DNA from: an uncultured Oscillospiraceae bacterium
Lineage (GTDB): Bacteria > Bacillota > Clostridia > Oscillospirales > Oscillospiraceae
DNA: 44,374 bases
Reading direction: 5' to 3'
NCBI GenBank assembly: GCA_944387635.1
Contig: CALXFT010000013.1
Location: 1 to 44,374, forward strand
The notes beneath the pieces are model-generated. The model was not told the DNA's origin, searched no databases, and was given only the letters and a program-made list of their open reading frames with translations. Of the stretch, positions 23,715 through 32,363 are shown in pieces; within the stretch, counting starts at the first letter, position 1, and each line of letters starts with the position of its first letter. A program made the position numbers and the translations under genes.

Positions 23715-24491
23715 TTACCGCGCCGTCTTCTCATCTTCCCGCTTGGCATTGATCCGATCCTCAATTTGAAGGCTTTCGTCCAGGGACGGATAAATTGCCA
23801 TCAAAGACAGAACCGAAGGCAGCCAAAAGCTGGTAATCAGCAGAACAATGGCGCTGTGGGGCATGAACAGTACCATCAGGGCAATATACGCCGCCTGGGC
23901 CAGCGCGCTCTTCAAAAACGCGGGCAAAAACGCGAAATACAGCATAAGCGCGTTCCGCATCGCGCCCAGGACAGATACATCCAGCAGCGCGATCTGCGCG
24001 AAAAGGCAGGGTACCAGCCCCGCCAGAAGCATGACGTTTACCACCAGGATAATCGACATATGCAGCTGGCGCGTCCATTCCATGCAGCAAAAGAAGAACA
24101 CAAGCACCGCCAAAAGCAGTCCCGCTGCAGCGCCCAAAGGAAGGGCGGTCCCGACATTCTGCCGCCAAGCGCGGCGGTAGCGGTGCCACCAGAAGCCCGG
24201 CTCATCCCGAAGACTGCGCAAAATGGTGTCATACAGGCAGCATAATTGGGGTCCCGCCAGGGCGCCGCCCAGAAGGCCTGTGAGAATCAGCGGAATCAGC
24301 GACTTGGAAGCTACCGAGAACCACAGCCCCAGGCCGTAGGGAATGGCGCTGATCATTGCCAGCATCCCGGAGCACCAGAAGCTCCGGAAATCCCGATCCA
24401 GCAATTCCAGCAGCCGGGCAATTCCTTTTTTTCGGGGCGCGTCAGGGGGAATGCCCGGCCCGGGCCTGTCGCTGAAGGAAAACAAACCCAT
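23715..24491 (-). CDS. DUF624 (YesL-like) membrane protein
   Basis: A 258-aa protein with five or six hydrophobic segments and the DUF624 pattern: LLELLDRDFRSFWCSGMLAM near residue 27, a central GPQLCCLYDTILRSLRDEPGFWW, and an acidic/basic C-terminal tail. YesL-type proteins occur next to LplABC-type oligosaccharide transporters in Firmicutes, and their role is unknown. It lies 61 bp downstream of the AraC regulator on the same strand and is preceded by GGAAAGGAG. This supports a functional link to the LplABC-type transporter located further upstream in the same locus. Confidence 0.85.
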   Translation of the reverse strand: MGLFSFSDRPGPGIPPDAPRKKGIARLLELLDRDFRSFWCSGMLAMISAIPYGLGLWFSVASKSLIPLILTGLLGGALAGPQLCCLYDTILRSLRDEPGFWWHRYRRAWRQNVGTALPLGAAAGLLLAVLVFFFCCMEWTRQLHMSIILVVNVMLLAGLVPCLFAQIALLDVSVLGAMRNALMLYFAFLPAFLKSALAQAAYIALMVLFMPHSAIVLLITSFWLPSVLSLMAIYPSLDESLQIEDRINAKREDEKTAR

Positions 24492-24552
24492 AATCGATCT
24501 CCTTTCCGGGTTGGATACTCTGCCGGATATAGAACGCCGTCGGCCATCCGTT

Positions 24553-25479
24553 TCAATGATTTTGGACCTTTCCGACCTTGCTTCGATATTCCGTGGGGGA
24601 ACAGTTGGTATACTTCTTAAAGCACCGGCAGAAGGTTGTCAGATTATTAAAGCCGGTTTTGAAGGCTATGTCTGTAATGGACATCGGCGTGGACAGCAGG
24701 CTTTGCGCGGCATTGATCCTTCTGCGTCGAAGATAATCATAAAAGGTCATATTCACATGCTCTTTGAACAGACGGGAAAAGTGGTATTTTGAAAACCCCA
24801 TATAATCCGCTACCTGATCCAAGGTCAGATTCTCCGTAAAATTATCATCGATGTAATTCAAAAGCTCCGCGAATTGCTCGTAGTACTCCGGCTGCTGAGC
24901 CGTGGGACTATTGGCATTGCCGCCGTTTTTTCTGTAGTATTCCTGCCCCATCTTGTAGATGCATTCCAGAAAGATGGAAAACAGGAATGTCTCCCACATA
25001 ACGGTCCTGGCAAAATACGCGTCCACCATCCGCATAAAGCTGTCGTGAACGCCGGAATAGAGTGTCGGCGTCACAGTCCTGTTGCACAGGAATGGTTCGA
25101 TGGACAGTGGATAGAGCAGTTTGAAGTCCTGAAGGGTGTTCAGAAAATCCAGCTGAATCAGAAAAATGAATCTGGCTCCCTCCCCGCAGCACTGCAGCTC
25201 ATGGAGGATTTTAGGCGGAATAAACAAAATATCGCCAACCTTCAAGCGGAAGGTCTTCTGATTCGCAATCACGATATAATCGTTTTCCGTAGGTATCACC
25301 ACTTTCAATGCGTCATGGTGATGCATGGGGTAGTTTTCTGTTTGATTGTTATACCAGATGCGAATATGGCTTTTGGGGGCATAACTGACCTCTTCCCGAC
25401 CGTCCTGAAAGACTTTCCTTGTAAAACCCTGCTCTTCCTGTGCATACTCAGGGACTAAAAACACATCACTTTTTCGCAA
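24553..25479 (-). CDS. AraC-family transcriptional regulator with cupin domain
   Basis: A 308-aa regulator. Residues 35-120 form a cupin-type sensor domain (YPMHHHDALKVVIP, LKVGDILFIPPKILHEL). Residues 205-302 carry the two AraC helix-turn-helix units (LDQVADYMGFSKYHFSRLFKE and ITDIAFKTGFNNLTTFCRCFKKY). The start is TTG 25479 after AGGAGGG. It probably responds to a sugar or uronate and controls the neighbouring hydrolase/transporter genes. An inverted repeat at 25507-25548 lies just upstream of its start and may be an autoregulatory site. The operon continues into DUF624. Confidence 0.92.
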   Translation of the reverse strand: MRKSDVFLVPEYAQEEQGFTRKVFQDGREEVSYAPKSHIRIWYNNQTENYPMHHHDALKVVIPTENDYIVIANQKTFRLKVGDILFIPPKILHELQCCGEGARFIFLIQLDFLNTLQDFKLLYPLSIEPFLCNRTVTPTLYSGVHDSFMRMVDAYFARTVMWETFLFSIFLECIYKMGQEYYRKNGGNANSPTAQQPEYYEQFAELLNYIDDNFTENLTLDQVADYMGFSKYHFSRLFKEHVNMTFYDYLRRRRINAAQSLLSTPMSITDIAFKTGFNNLTTFCRCFKKYTNCSPTEYRSKVGKVQNH

Positions 25480-25506
25480 AGAATCCCTCCTGAATCGTTT
25501 ACCTGG

Positions 25507-25548
25507 TCAGTTACAAAACTCCCCAAACTTCCTGCTAATTGTAACTGA
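25507..25548. promoter_or_regulatory. Inverted repeat upstream of the AraC regulator
   Basis: TCAGTTACAA (25507-25516) and TTGTAACTGA (25539-25548) are perfect inverted repeats separated by 22 bp, so their centres lie 32 bp (about three helical turns) apart. This suits a dimeric regulator; autoregulation is inference. Confidence 0.5.
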
Positions 25549-25689
25549 AATGCTCAGTTTTGAACAGCTTCCTGAGATAAAGTTGGCGTTTTTCGTAAAA
25601 GATGGAGCAAAATCTGTAAAATACAACACCTTGCAAAACCAACGAAGGATACGCGCTTTCGGCAGATGCTTCATTGGCGGATAGATCCG

Positions 25690-27654
25690 TCAGGGATAAA
25701 TGGTGCGGCCCCGGCCGTCGGGGATGCCGGTTTTCCGGTAGAAGTAGGTATTGATGACATCCCGCCACTCACAGGCGTGCGCTTTCTGATGGGCAAAACG
25801 GGCTTCCAGCCGGGCAAAAACCGCCTCATCCAGATACGGCTTTAAGTGAAGCACCGCATCGTAAAATGCCGCCGCTTCCTCCGCGCCTTCAAAATGGGTA
25901 TCATAAATATGCTGCAGAATGGTTTTTCCGCTTTTGAGTCTGTAGTCATAGGGCAGGTGATGGAAAAACAGCAGCAATTCCTCCGGGCATGTTTCAGCAC
26001 TGGCATAGAGGCTCGCCAGAGGCTCGGCATACTGATGGCAGTAATCGCTGCCCGTGGGAGAACGGTCAATGCCCAAACCGTCAAAGGACGCCCGATGGTA
26101 GCATCCCCATCTGCTGTACTCATAGCCGTCCACATTGGGACCGTAATGGTGATTGGGGTTGACCATCCAGCCCACGCCCAGAGGCGCGGTGTATTTTTCA
26201 TAAACAGGCCAGGATCGCATCAGGATCTGGTGCAGAGTCTGCTCCACCGGCGGGTTTTGACCAAAGGTCTGACGAAGCCATTCCCAGGCGATCTGCTGGG
26301 GAGATAGGGAAGTGTCGTAGCTGAGGCGGCCAAATCCATAGAGGTTGGCGGCAGCCAGATCATGGCCGGTCCAGTTTTCGTCGTCACCCGTATTGGCAAC
26401 AGCGGCCATTCCGTTGCCCTTTCCCCGGATCAGCGCCGCAACGGTTCCGTTGTCCGGGCGGGTCTTCAGGTCCGTGTCCAGAATCTCCCGGAACCAGGGC
26501 ATGAGATAGCACACATGCCGCTGCTGGCCGGTGTATTCCTGGGCGATCTGAAATTCCACAATGATATGGGTATGCCGCAGGCTGCCAATCAGCGGGGACA
26601 CCGGCTCCCGGACCTGAAAGTCCATGGGGCCGTTTTTAATCTGAAGGGTAACGTTCTCCCGGAATTGCCCATCCAGGGGCATAAAGGCGTTATAGCCAGC
26701 GCAGGCCCGGTCGGTTTTGACGTCCCGCCAGTCCTGCTGACAGTTGTAGACAAAGCAGCGCCAAATGATATGCCCGCCGTAGGGCTCCACAGCCTGCGCA
26801 AGCATGTTGGCGCCGTCCGCCTGGGTGCGGCCGTAGGTAAACGGCCCCGGTCTGCCTTCCGAATCCGCCTTCACCAGGAATCCGCCCAGCAGCGGCAGCT
26901 CTGCCCAGACTTCGGCGGCCTTTTCCTTCCACCACCGAAGCACCGCCGCGTCGCAGGGATCGGCGCTGGGCAGTCCCCCCAGCTCCATGGGCGCCGCGAA
27001 ATTGACGCTCAGATACAGCTTTACACCGTATCTGCCCAGAATTCGGGTGTACTGCCTCAGCTGCGGAAAATAGCGTGGGGTGATCAGCCATGTGGCGGCG
27101 TTTTTTACGTTTACATTGTTGATGACAATGGCGTTAATGCCCACGGAAGCCAACATTCTGGCGTAGTCCGTCAGCCGCTTCTCATCCACCAAAACAGCAT
27201 CCTCCCGGAAGAAGAAGGAGTTCCCCGCGTAACCTCGCTCAATGCTTCCGTCCATATTATCCCAGTGGTTGAGCATGCGCAGGCAGCTGCTGGGATTCTT
27301 TTCTTCCTCCAGGCGCACCTGCTCCCAGGGGCAGGCCTGGAGCTGAACCGCCCGCAGAAGGGCAAACACTCCGTAGAGCACTCCCACCGGCGTCCCTCCG
27401 GCGATGGCGCACCGGCCGCTGTCCGCCGTAACCCGGTAGCCCTCTCCTTCCAACGCCGGGTCCACTTCCAGGGTAATATCGCCATGGCCGGCCGCGGTCT
27501 CCACCGACGCGCCGTACAGCCCTTCCAGGCCGCGTCTCAACTCGTCGCGGGCGGCCTCCAAAACATCCCCGGCCTCCATGCAGGCCAGGGTCAGGCGTTC
27601 CCGATGGCATCCACCCATGGGGGCATAGGCCAGCCAACATTTTGTATATGACAT
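25690..27654 (-). CDS. aguA: GH67 alpha-glucuronidase
   Basis: A 654-aa family 67 enzyme that removes (4-O-methyl-)glucuronic acid from aldouronic acids, the short glucuronoxylan fragments. Family landmarks are present in order: CLRMLNHWDNMDGSIERGYAG at 124-144, the catalytic acid Glu266 in KADSEGRPGP, Asp328 in MPLDG and Glu350 in DFQVREP, matching the three catalytic carboxylates of Cellvibrio GlcA67A. There is no signal peptide, as is usual for intracellular GH67. GGAGG precedes ATG 27654. It lies 14 bp after the cysteine desulfurase gene, at the distal end of the operon. Confidence 0.95.
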   Translation of the reverse strand: MSYTKCWLAYAPMGGCHRERLTLACMEAGDVLEAARDELRRGLEGLYGASVETAAGHGDITLEVDPALEGEGYRVTADSGRCAIAGGTPVGVLYGVFALLRAVQLQACPWEQVRLEEEKNPSSCLRMLNHWDNMDGSIERGYAGNSFFFREDAVLVDEKRLTDYARMLASVGINAIVINNVNVKNAATWLITPRYFPQLRQYTRILGRYGVKLYLSVNFAAPMELGGLPSADPCDAAVLRWWKEKAAEVWAELPLLGGFLVKADSEGRPGPFTYGRTQADGANMLAQAVEPYGGHIIWRCFVYNCQQDWRDVKTDRACAGYNAFMPLDGQFRENVTLQIKNGPMDFQVREPVSPLIGSLRHTHIIVEFQIAQEYTGQQRHVCYLMPWFREILDTDLKTRPDNGTVAALIRGKGNGMAAVANTGDDENWTGHDLAAANLYGFGRLSYDTSLSPQQIAWEWLRQTFGQNPPVEQTLHQILMRSWPVYEKYTAPLGVGWMVNPNHHYGPNVDGYEYSRWGCYHRASFDGLGIDRSPTGSDYCHQYAEPLASLYASAETCPEELLLFFHHLPYDYRLKSGKTILQHIYDTHFEGAEEAAAFYDAVLHLKPYLDEAVFARLEARFAHQKAHACEWRDVINTYFYRKTGIPDGRGRTIYP

Positions 27655-27668
27655 AAATACCTCCGAAG

Positions 27669-28799
27669 TTAGTGCTGTAAAATGTGAAGTAACCGTCTGG
27701 CTGCCTCGACACCGTCTTCAGGCCGGTTGGCGCTGCCAAAGCTGAAGCGCAGGGTACAGCGGGCGTCTTCCGCCGTCTGGCCGCCCAAAGCAAGCAGCAC
27801 GTGGGATGGCTGCGCCGTTCCGTCATTGCTGCAGGCTGCTCCCGGTGATACGCAAACCCCCGCGATATCCAGCCGGTAGGTCAGCCCCTGGGCGTCCCAG
27901 CCGGGCAAAGCCACGCTGACGATTCCGGGCAGTCCGCCGAGGGTGCTGTGGAGCCGCGCCTTGGGCCAGCCGGCCAGAAGGGTCTGGCAAAACGCCTCTG
28001 CCAGACGCTGCTTTTGGGCGGCGCGCGCCTCCCGGGTCCGGCAGGCATTTTCCAGCGCAGCGGCCATGCCGACAATCAGGGCTACCGGCTCGGTGCCGGG
28101 GCGAAGACCGCCCTGCTGGCTGCCTCCCCAGATCAGCGGCCGCAGCTGGGAAGGCTCCCGGGCGTACAGAAACCCCACGCCCTTTGGCCCGCCGAATTTG
28201 TGCGCCGAAGCTGTCAGAAAGTCGATGTCAACCAAAGACACCGGTATCTGCCCCACCGCCTGGACGGCATCGGTGTGGATGGGAACCTGGGCGCTGTGAC
28301 ACAGACCCGCTATCAAGGGAATGTCCTGTAGAATGCCGACCTCGTTGTTGGCGTACTGAACGCTCACCAGCCGGGGCCGCCGCTGCAGGGCGTTCTCCAG
28401 GGCCTGGGCAACTACGCGGCCGGAACCGTCCAGGGGCAGCGCCTTCCAGCCGATTCCCAGGGGCTGCAGCCCCTGACACGCCTTGGCCACGGAGGGATGC
28501 TCTATGGGTGTGATCAGCACCTCCCGGCTTCCCGGCCCTTCCCGCCGGCCTCCGCTGAATACGGCCCAGGTATTTCCCTCGCTGCCGCCGGAGGTGAAGA
28601 AGATCTGCTCCGGTAAGCAGCCCAGGCACGGTGCCACGGTATGACGGGCCTGCTCCACCCTCCGCCGCGCTTGAAGACCGCTGCGGTACAAAGCCGCCGG
28701 ATTGGCATAGGATTGCGTCAGGTAAGGAAGCATTGCCTCCAGCGCCGCGGGATCCAGCGGCGCAGTGGCCGCGTGATCCGCGTAAATCTCGTGTTCCAT
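27669..28799 (-). CDS. Cysteine desulfurase (NifS/IscS-like)
   Basis: A 376-aa class V aminotransferase-fold enzyme that takes sulfur from cysteine. Visible residues are the PLP lysine Lys201 in SAHK, His101 in IEHPSV, Asp177 in HTDAVQ and a Cys-bearing loop SPGAACSNDGTAQPSHVL with Cys323 as the likely persulfide residue. It is embedded in a polysaccharide operon: its start lies 9 bp after the GH2 stop with the ribosome binding site overlapping that stop, and GH67 follows after 14 bp. No Fe-S scaffold (iscU/sufU) or thiI gene is nearby. Enzyme class is clear; its role here is not. Confidence 0.9.
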   Translation of the reverse strand: MEHEIYADHAATAPLDPAALEAMLPYLTQSYANPAALYRSGLQARRRVEQARHTVAPCLGCLPEQIFFTSGGSEGNTWAVFSGGRREGPGSREVLITPIEHPSVAKACQGLQPLGIGWKALPLDGSGRVVAQALENALQRRPRLVSVQYANNEVGILQDIPLIAGLCHSAQVPIHTDAVQAVGQIPVSLVDIDFLTASAHKFGGPKGVGFLYAREPSQLRPLIWGGSQQGGLRPGTEPVALIVGMAAALENACRTREARAAQKQRLAEAFCQTLLAGWPKARLHSTLGGLPGIVSVALPGWDAQGLTYRLDIAGVCVSPGAACSNDGTAQPSHVLLALGGQTAEDARCTLRFSFGSANRPEDGVEAARRLLHILQH

Positions 28800-28808
28800 A
28801 AGTCTGCC

Positions 28809-31800
28809 TCACAAAAAGCGGAACTGTTCAAAATCAAATCGCGTCCCGGGGAGAAACAGGAACGTCACCTGGCAGCTGCCTGTAACCGGTTCAAAGGAGA
28901 AGGTCTGCTCTCCCCATTGGGGCTGGAATTGAAATTCCACCGCCCGCCGCCGGGGCTCCTCTGTCCCGCGGGAGGAGGCGAACAGCAGATGTATGGTGTT
29001 GGCCGGCAAGTCGCTGCGGCCTTTCAGACGAATTCCCCGGCAGCCTTCTTCTCCAAAGTCCATTCGGGAAAAAACCAGGGAAACGTTGTTTCCGATGTTC
29101 AATATCCTCCGGCCCTCCCGGATAAAGCTGTCTCCGTAAATGCTGTCACAGTCTCCGGCCCAGAGGGGATCAAAGGCCCGGGAGCGGGGGAAGAACCGGA
29201 AGCCTTTTATATGAACCTTCTTTTCCAGCTCAACAGCAAAGCTCCCCACGCCCTTAAGAGGTTCGTCCAGCTGGAATGTCTGGGCTTGGTAGACGTTCCA
29301 GATGCTGGGCTTTTGGTAGATCCGCCGGCCAAGGAGCTTGCTGCCTGGGGCGCGGGGCTCCCCGTCCCAAAACCGAAGCTCTGTGGGCTCTCCGTCCAGG
29401 GCAAAGATGGGCAGTTCCACCCGGTCAGAACCATCGGGGCCGAAGTCCAGATCGGAATACAGCACCCAGCTGCGCCCTGTGCGGGATGTAGCGATTCCTC
29501 GCTCGTTGCCGTTGCCGATTTCTCCGCCGCTGGCCGTATACCGGCCCGCCCAGACAAAGTCGTAAGGATCTGTGTGCATGGTCCCCATTCCGCTGATCCG
29601 AACAGGCAGCTGGGAGATGATCTGCGGGGCTTTCCGTCCGTTCCGCACCAGGCCCCGGAGCCAGAATTCCCCGTCCCCCAGAGCTTGAAGCGTTACCGCG
29701 TTTTCCCGTTCCGTCAGCGTCACATTGGAAACCGGGGCTCCCCGGCTGTCGGTCAGCTGCCACTGAATGGATTGACCCGCGCTGTCCCTGGGGCTGCACC
29801 GAGCCTGAACCAGGAGGGTCTGATGTTCACGGTCCATCCAGGTTCGTTCCGCAAACAAGGTCAGCTTGCGAACCGGCACGGCCAAAGGATCTTGAAAGGC
29901 GGGCAGAGGCGGCAGACGGCGGCGGGGCGGCCCGTCAAATTTCGCGGCATGAAGGGTGATGCAAGCCGGGCGCAGGCCGGGAGCCGTGGCTTCCACCACC
30001 AGATCTCCCTCCTCTCCCGTTCCGGCCACAACCGCCAGAAGCTTTCCCGAGAACAGGCGGCGGCTGTCCGTCTGATATTCTTCAGGATCGGTGCTGTCTC
30101 CGTTGTCCATTCCGACGACCATTCCCGCGCCCCGGATTCGCAGGGTGATCCGGTCTCTTGCGTTGGCAACCGGCACGCCGTTTTCGTCTTCTGTTGTGAT
30201 GGTCAGGAAGGCCAGTTCCCGGCCGCTGCCGGAGAGGGTTGTTCGGTCGGCCTGAATCCGGACGGCGGCGCTGTCGCCGAAGCTGCGGCAAATATCCTCC
30301 GCCACAACCGTTCCGTCTTCCCCGTAAGCCACGGCCCGAACTTCGCCGGGGCGGTATTCCGCCTGCCAGGCAGCCGTATGCCCCTGGTCCTTGTGGATCT
30401 CTTTTCTGCCAAGGCTCTCGCCGTTCAGAAACAGCTCCACATTGTGGGCATTGGAGCAGACACACAGATCAACGGTTTGTCCGGGATTGAAATCCCAATA
30501 TGGGAACAGATGCACCATGGGCTGCTCCCGCCAGGCCGCCTGGCAGAGATAGAAGGCGTCCTTTGGAAACCCCGCCGTATCCACCATGCCAAAATAGCTG
30601 CTGCGGGTATGATATGGGGTGGGCTCTCCGAGAAAGTCAAAGCCGCTCCAGAGGTACTGGCCCAGGGTGAAGGGATATTTTGCGTCACTGGTCAGGCAGA
30701 TGTCCAGGCTCTCCGCCCCCCAGCTGGTGCGGCTGTTGCCCAGGCTGGAACACTGTAAATCGTCGTCTGCCAGCAGAGGCTGGGAGAGGGGGAAATGGTA
30801 GATGCCCCGGCTCTGGACCACAGAACCGGTTTCACTGCCGTAGATCACCCAGTCCGGATGTGCCTCATGGTGCTCCCCATACATCCTTTCGCCGTAATTG
30901 TATCCCACCACCTTGATCAGATCGGCGCAGGTTCGGGTGTTGGGCCAAGGCATATAGTTGGAAGCAAAGGTGGCGATGCCGTTTCCCCGGGGATCATGTT
31001 CCTTCACTTCCTCCAGCAGCAGGCGCATGGTGTCCGCGCCCTCAGGCCCCGCGTGGGTGTCATAAATCTCATTTCCGATGCTCCAGAACAGCAAGCTTGG
31101 ATGGTTCCGGTCCCGGCGAATCCAGGCCGCCATATCCCGCGCCTGCCATTGGTCAAAGAAGCGGGCGTAGTCGAAGGGGGTTTTCGGCCTGCGCCAGCAG
31201 TCGAATATTTCTGAATCAATCAAAAAGCCCATTTCGTCGGCAAGATCCATCAGCCCCGGCGCGGGCGCCGTATGACCGGTGCGAATGGAGTTGGCGCCCA
31301 TTTCCCGCAGAATCTCCATCTGACGCCGGGCGGCGTCCGGTTCAAAAGCCGCGCCCAGGCAGCCCAGATCGTGGTGCATGCATACGCCATGGAGAATCAC
31401 CCGGCGATGGTTCAAAAAAAGGCCTTTATCCGGCGTGACTTCCACCGTGCGGCAGCCGAACCGGGTGGTCAGGGAATCCTCGCCCAGCACCGCCTGCAGA
31501 TAGTAGAAGTTCGGCGCGTGAAGATCCCACAGCCGGGGGCTGTCCAGGGTGAAGGCCGCTTCCGCCTGCCACAGAGCCGTTTCCGTACCGGTGCGCCAGG
31601 GGGAGCGTTCCAGACAATTCCACTGGTCCCAAGGCACTTGGCACTGATCCAGCAGCCGGCCCTCCCCGTCAAGCAGCCGAAGCCGCAAGGTTTCCCGGAC
31701 CTCGGAATCCATGCCCCCCATTTCCGCCGAAACCAACACCTGCCAGCGGCCGTGGACCCCTTCCTTTGCCGAGACATACAGTCCTCCGGGCATCAGATGC

Positions 31801-32228
31801 AGCCGGGGCAGGCGCCAGAGCTCCACCTGACGGTAAAGCCCCGCCCCGGAATACCACCGGGAATTGGGATGGCGCACATCGCAGCGCACCAGCACCTCAT
31901 TGCTGTGGTTTTGAAGGAAATCCGTAATATCCAGCCAAAAGGAGGTGTAGCCGTTTTTCCACTGACCGGCTTCCCGTCCGTTGACAAAAACGGTGGTATC
32001 CATATACGCCCCTTCGAACCACAGGGCAATCCGCTGGCCGGGAGATGGACTGCACCGGAAGGTTTTTCGATAAAATCCCGTGCCGTCCCGGTACAGCTCC
32101 CCGGCGTGGCGAATCTGCCAATCGTGGGGCAGGTCTACCGGATAGAACGCCGCCCCGGCAGAGGGCTGTTCCGCACCCGGCCGGCATTCGGCAAACTGCC
32201 AGCCCAGGCTGAAATCTTCACGCTTCAT
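28809..32228 (-). CDS. Large GH2 glycoside hydrolase, beta-galactosidase-like
   Basis: A 1139-aa family 2 enzyme. N-terminal jelly roll (about 1-160, DLPHDWQIR and GYTSFWLDIT), Ig-like domain (to about 265), then the TIM barrel with acid/base Glu387 in WSIGNEIYD and nucleophile Glu466 in IYGSETGS. The C-terminal part includes a GH2 C5-like domain (about 680-790, DENGVPVANARDRITL and GMDNGDSTDPE) and a carbohydrate-binding-module-like beta domain (about 900-1139). It lacks a signal peptide. GH2 covers galactosidases, glucuronidases and others, so the exact bond is uncertain; beta-galactoside or arabinoside side chains of xylan are possible. AGAGG precedes ATG 32228. Confidence 0.9.
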   Translation of the reverse strand: MKREDFSLGWQFAECRPGAEQPSAGAAFYPVDLPHDWQIRHAGELYRDGTGFYRKTFRCSPSPGQRIALWFEGAYMDTTVFVNGREAGQWKNGYTSFWLDITDFLQNHSNEVLVRCDVRHPNSRWYSGAGLYRQVELWRLPRLHLMPGGLYVSAKEGVHGRWQVLVSAEMGGMDSEVRETLRLRLLDGEGRLLDQCQVPWDQWNCLERSPWRTGTETALWQAEAAFTLDSPRLWDLHAPNFYYLQAVLGEDSLTTRFGCRTVEVTPDKGLFLNHRRVILHGVCMHHDLGCLGAAFEPDAARRQMEILREMGANSIRTGHTAPAPGLMDLADEMGFLIDSEIFDCWRRPKTPFDYARFFDQWQARDMAAWIRRDRNHPSLLFWSIGNEIYDTHAGPEGADTMRLLLEEVKEHDPRGNGIATFASNYMPWPNTRTCADLIKVVGYNYGERMYGEHHEAHPDWVIYGSETGSVVQSRGIYHFPLSQPLLADDDLQCSSLGNSRTSWGAESLDICLTSDAKYPFTLGQYLWSGFDFLGEPTPYHTRSSYFGMVDTAGFPKDAFYLCQAAWREQPMVHLFPYWDFNPGQTVDLCVCSNAHNVELFLNGESLGRKEIHKDQGHTAAWQAEYRPGEVRAVAYGEDGTVVAEDICRSFGDSAAVRIQADRTTLSGSGRELAFLTITTEDENGVPVANARDRITLRIRGAGMVVGMDNGDSTDPEEYQTDSRRLFSGKLLAVVAGTGEEGDLVVEATAPGLRPACITLHAAKFDGPPRRRLPPLPAFQDPLAVPVRKLTLFAERTWMDREHQTLLVQARCSPRDSAGQSIQWQLTDSRGAPVSNVTLTERENAVTLQALGDGEFWLRGLVRNGRKAPQIISQLPVRISGMGTMHTDPYDFVWAGRYTASGGEIGNGNERGIATSRTGRSWVLYSDLDFGPDGSDRVELPIFALDGEPTELRFWDGEPRAPGSKLLGRRIYQKPSIWNVYQAQTFQLDEPLKGVGSFAVELEKKVHIKGFRFFPRSRAFDPLWAGDCDSIYGDSFIREGRRILNIGNNVSLVFSRMDFGEEGCRGIRLKGRSDLPANTIHLLFASSRGTEEPRRRAVEFQFQPQWGEQTFSFEPVTGSCQVTFLFLPGTRFDFEQFRFL

Positions 32229-32269
32229 GATATGACCTCTTTGATTCTCGATAGCTTCCGGTTCGCACA

Positions 32270-32303
32270 GAGGCAGACTTCCGCTTTCACGGAAATCTGC
32301 CTC
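32270..32303 (-). terminator. Intercistronic hairpin after the binding-protein gene
   Basis: In the minus-strand RNA a 13-bp stem forms (one U-G pair), GAGGCAGATTTCC with GGAAGTCTGCCTC, loop of 8. There is no T-run. It lies between the binding protein and GH2 and may stabilise the binding-protein mRNA. Confidence 0.55.
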
Positions 32304-32363
32304 CGGTAAGAATCGCCGTTACGCTGTGCCGGAGATCACTGCCGGCAGACTTTTAAAACGCAA

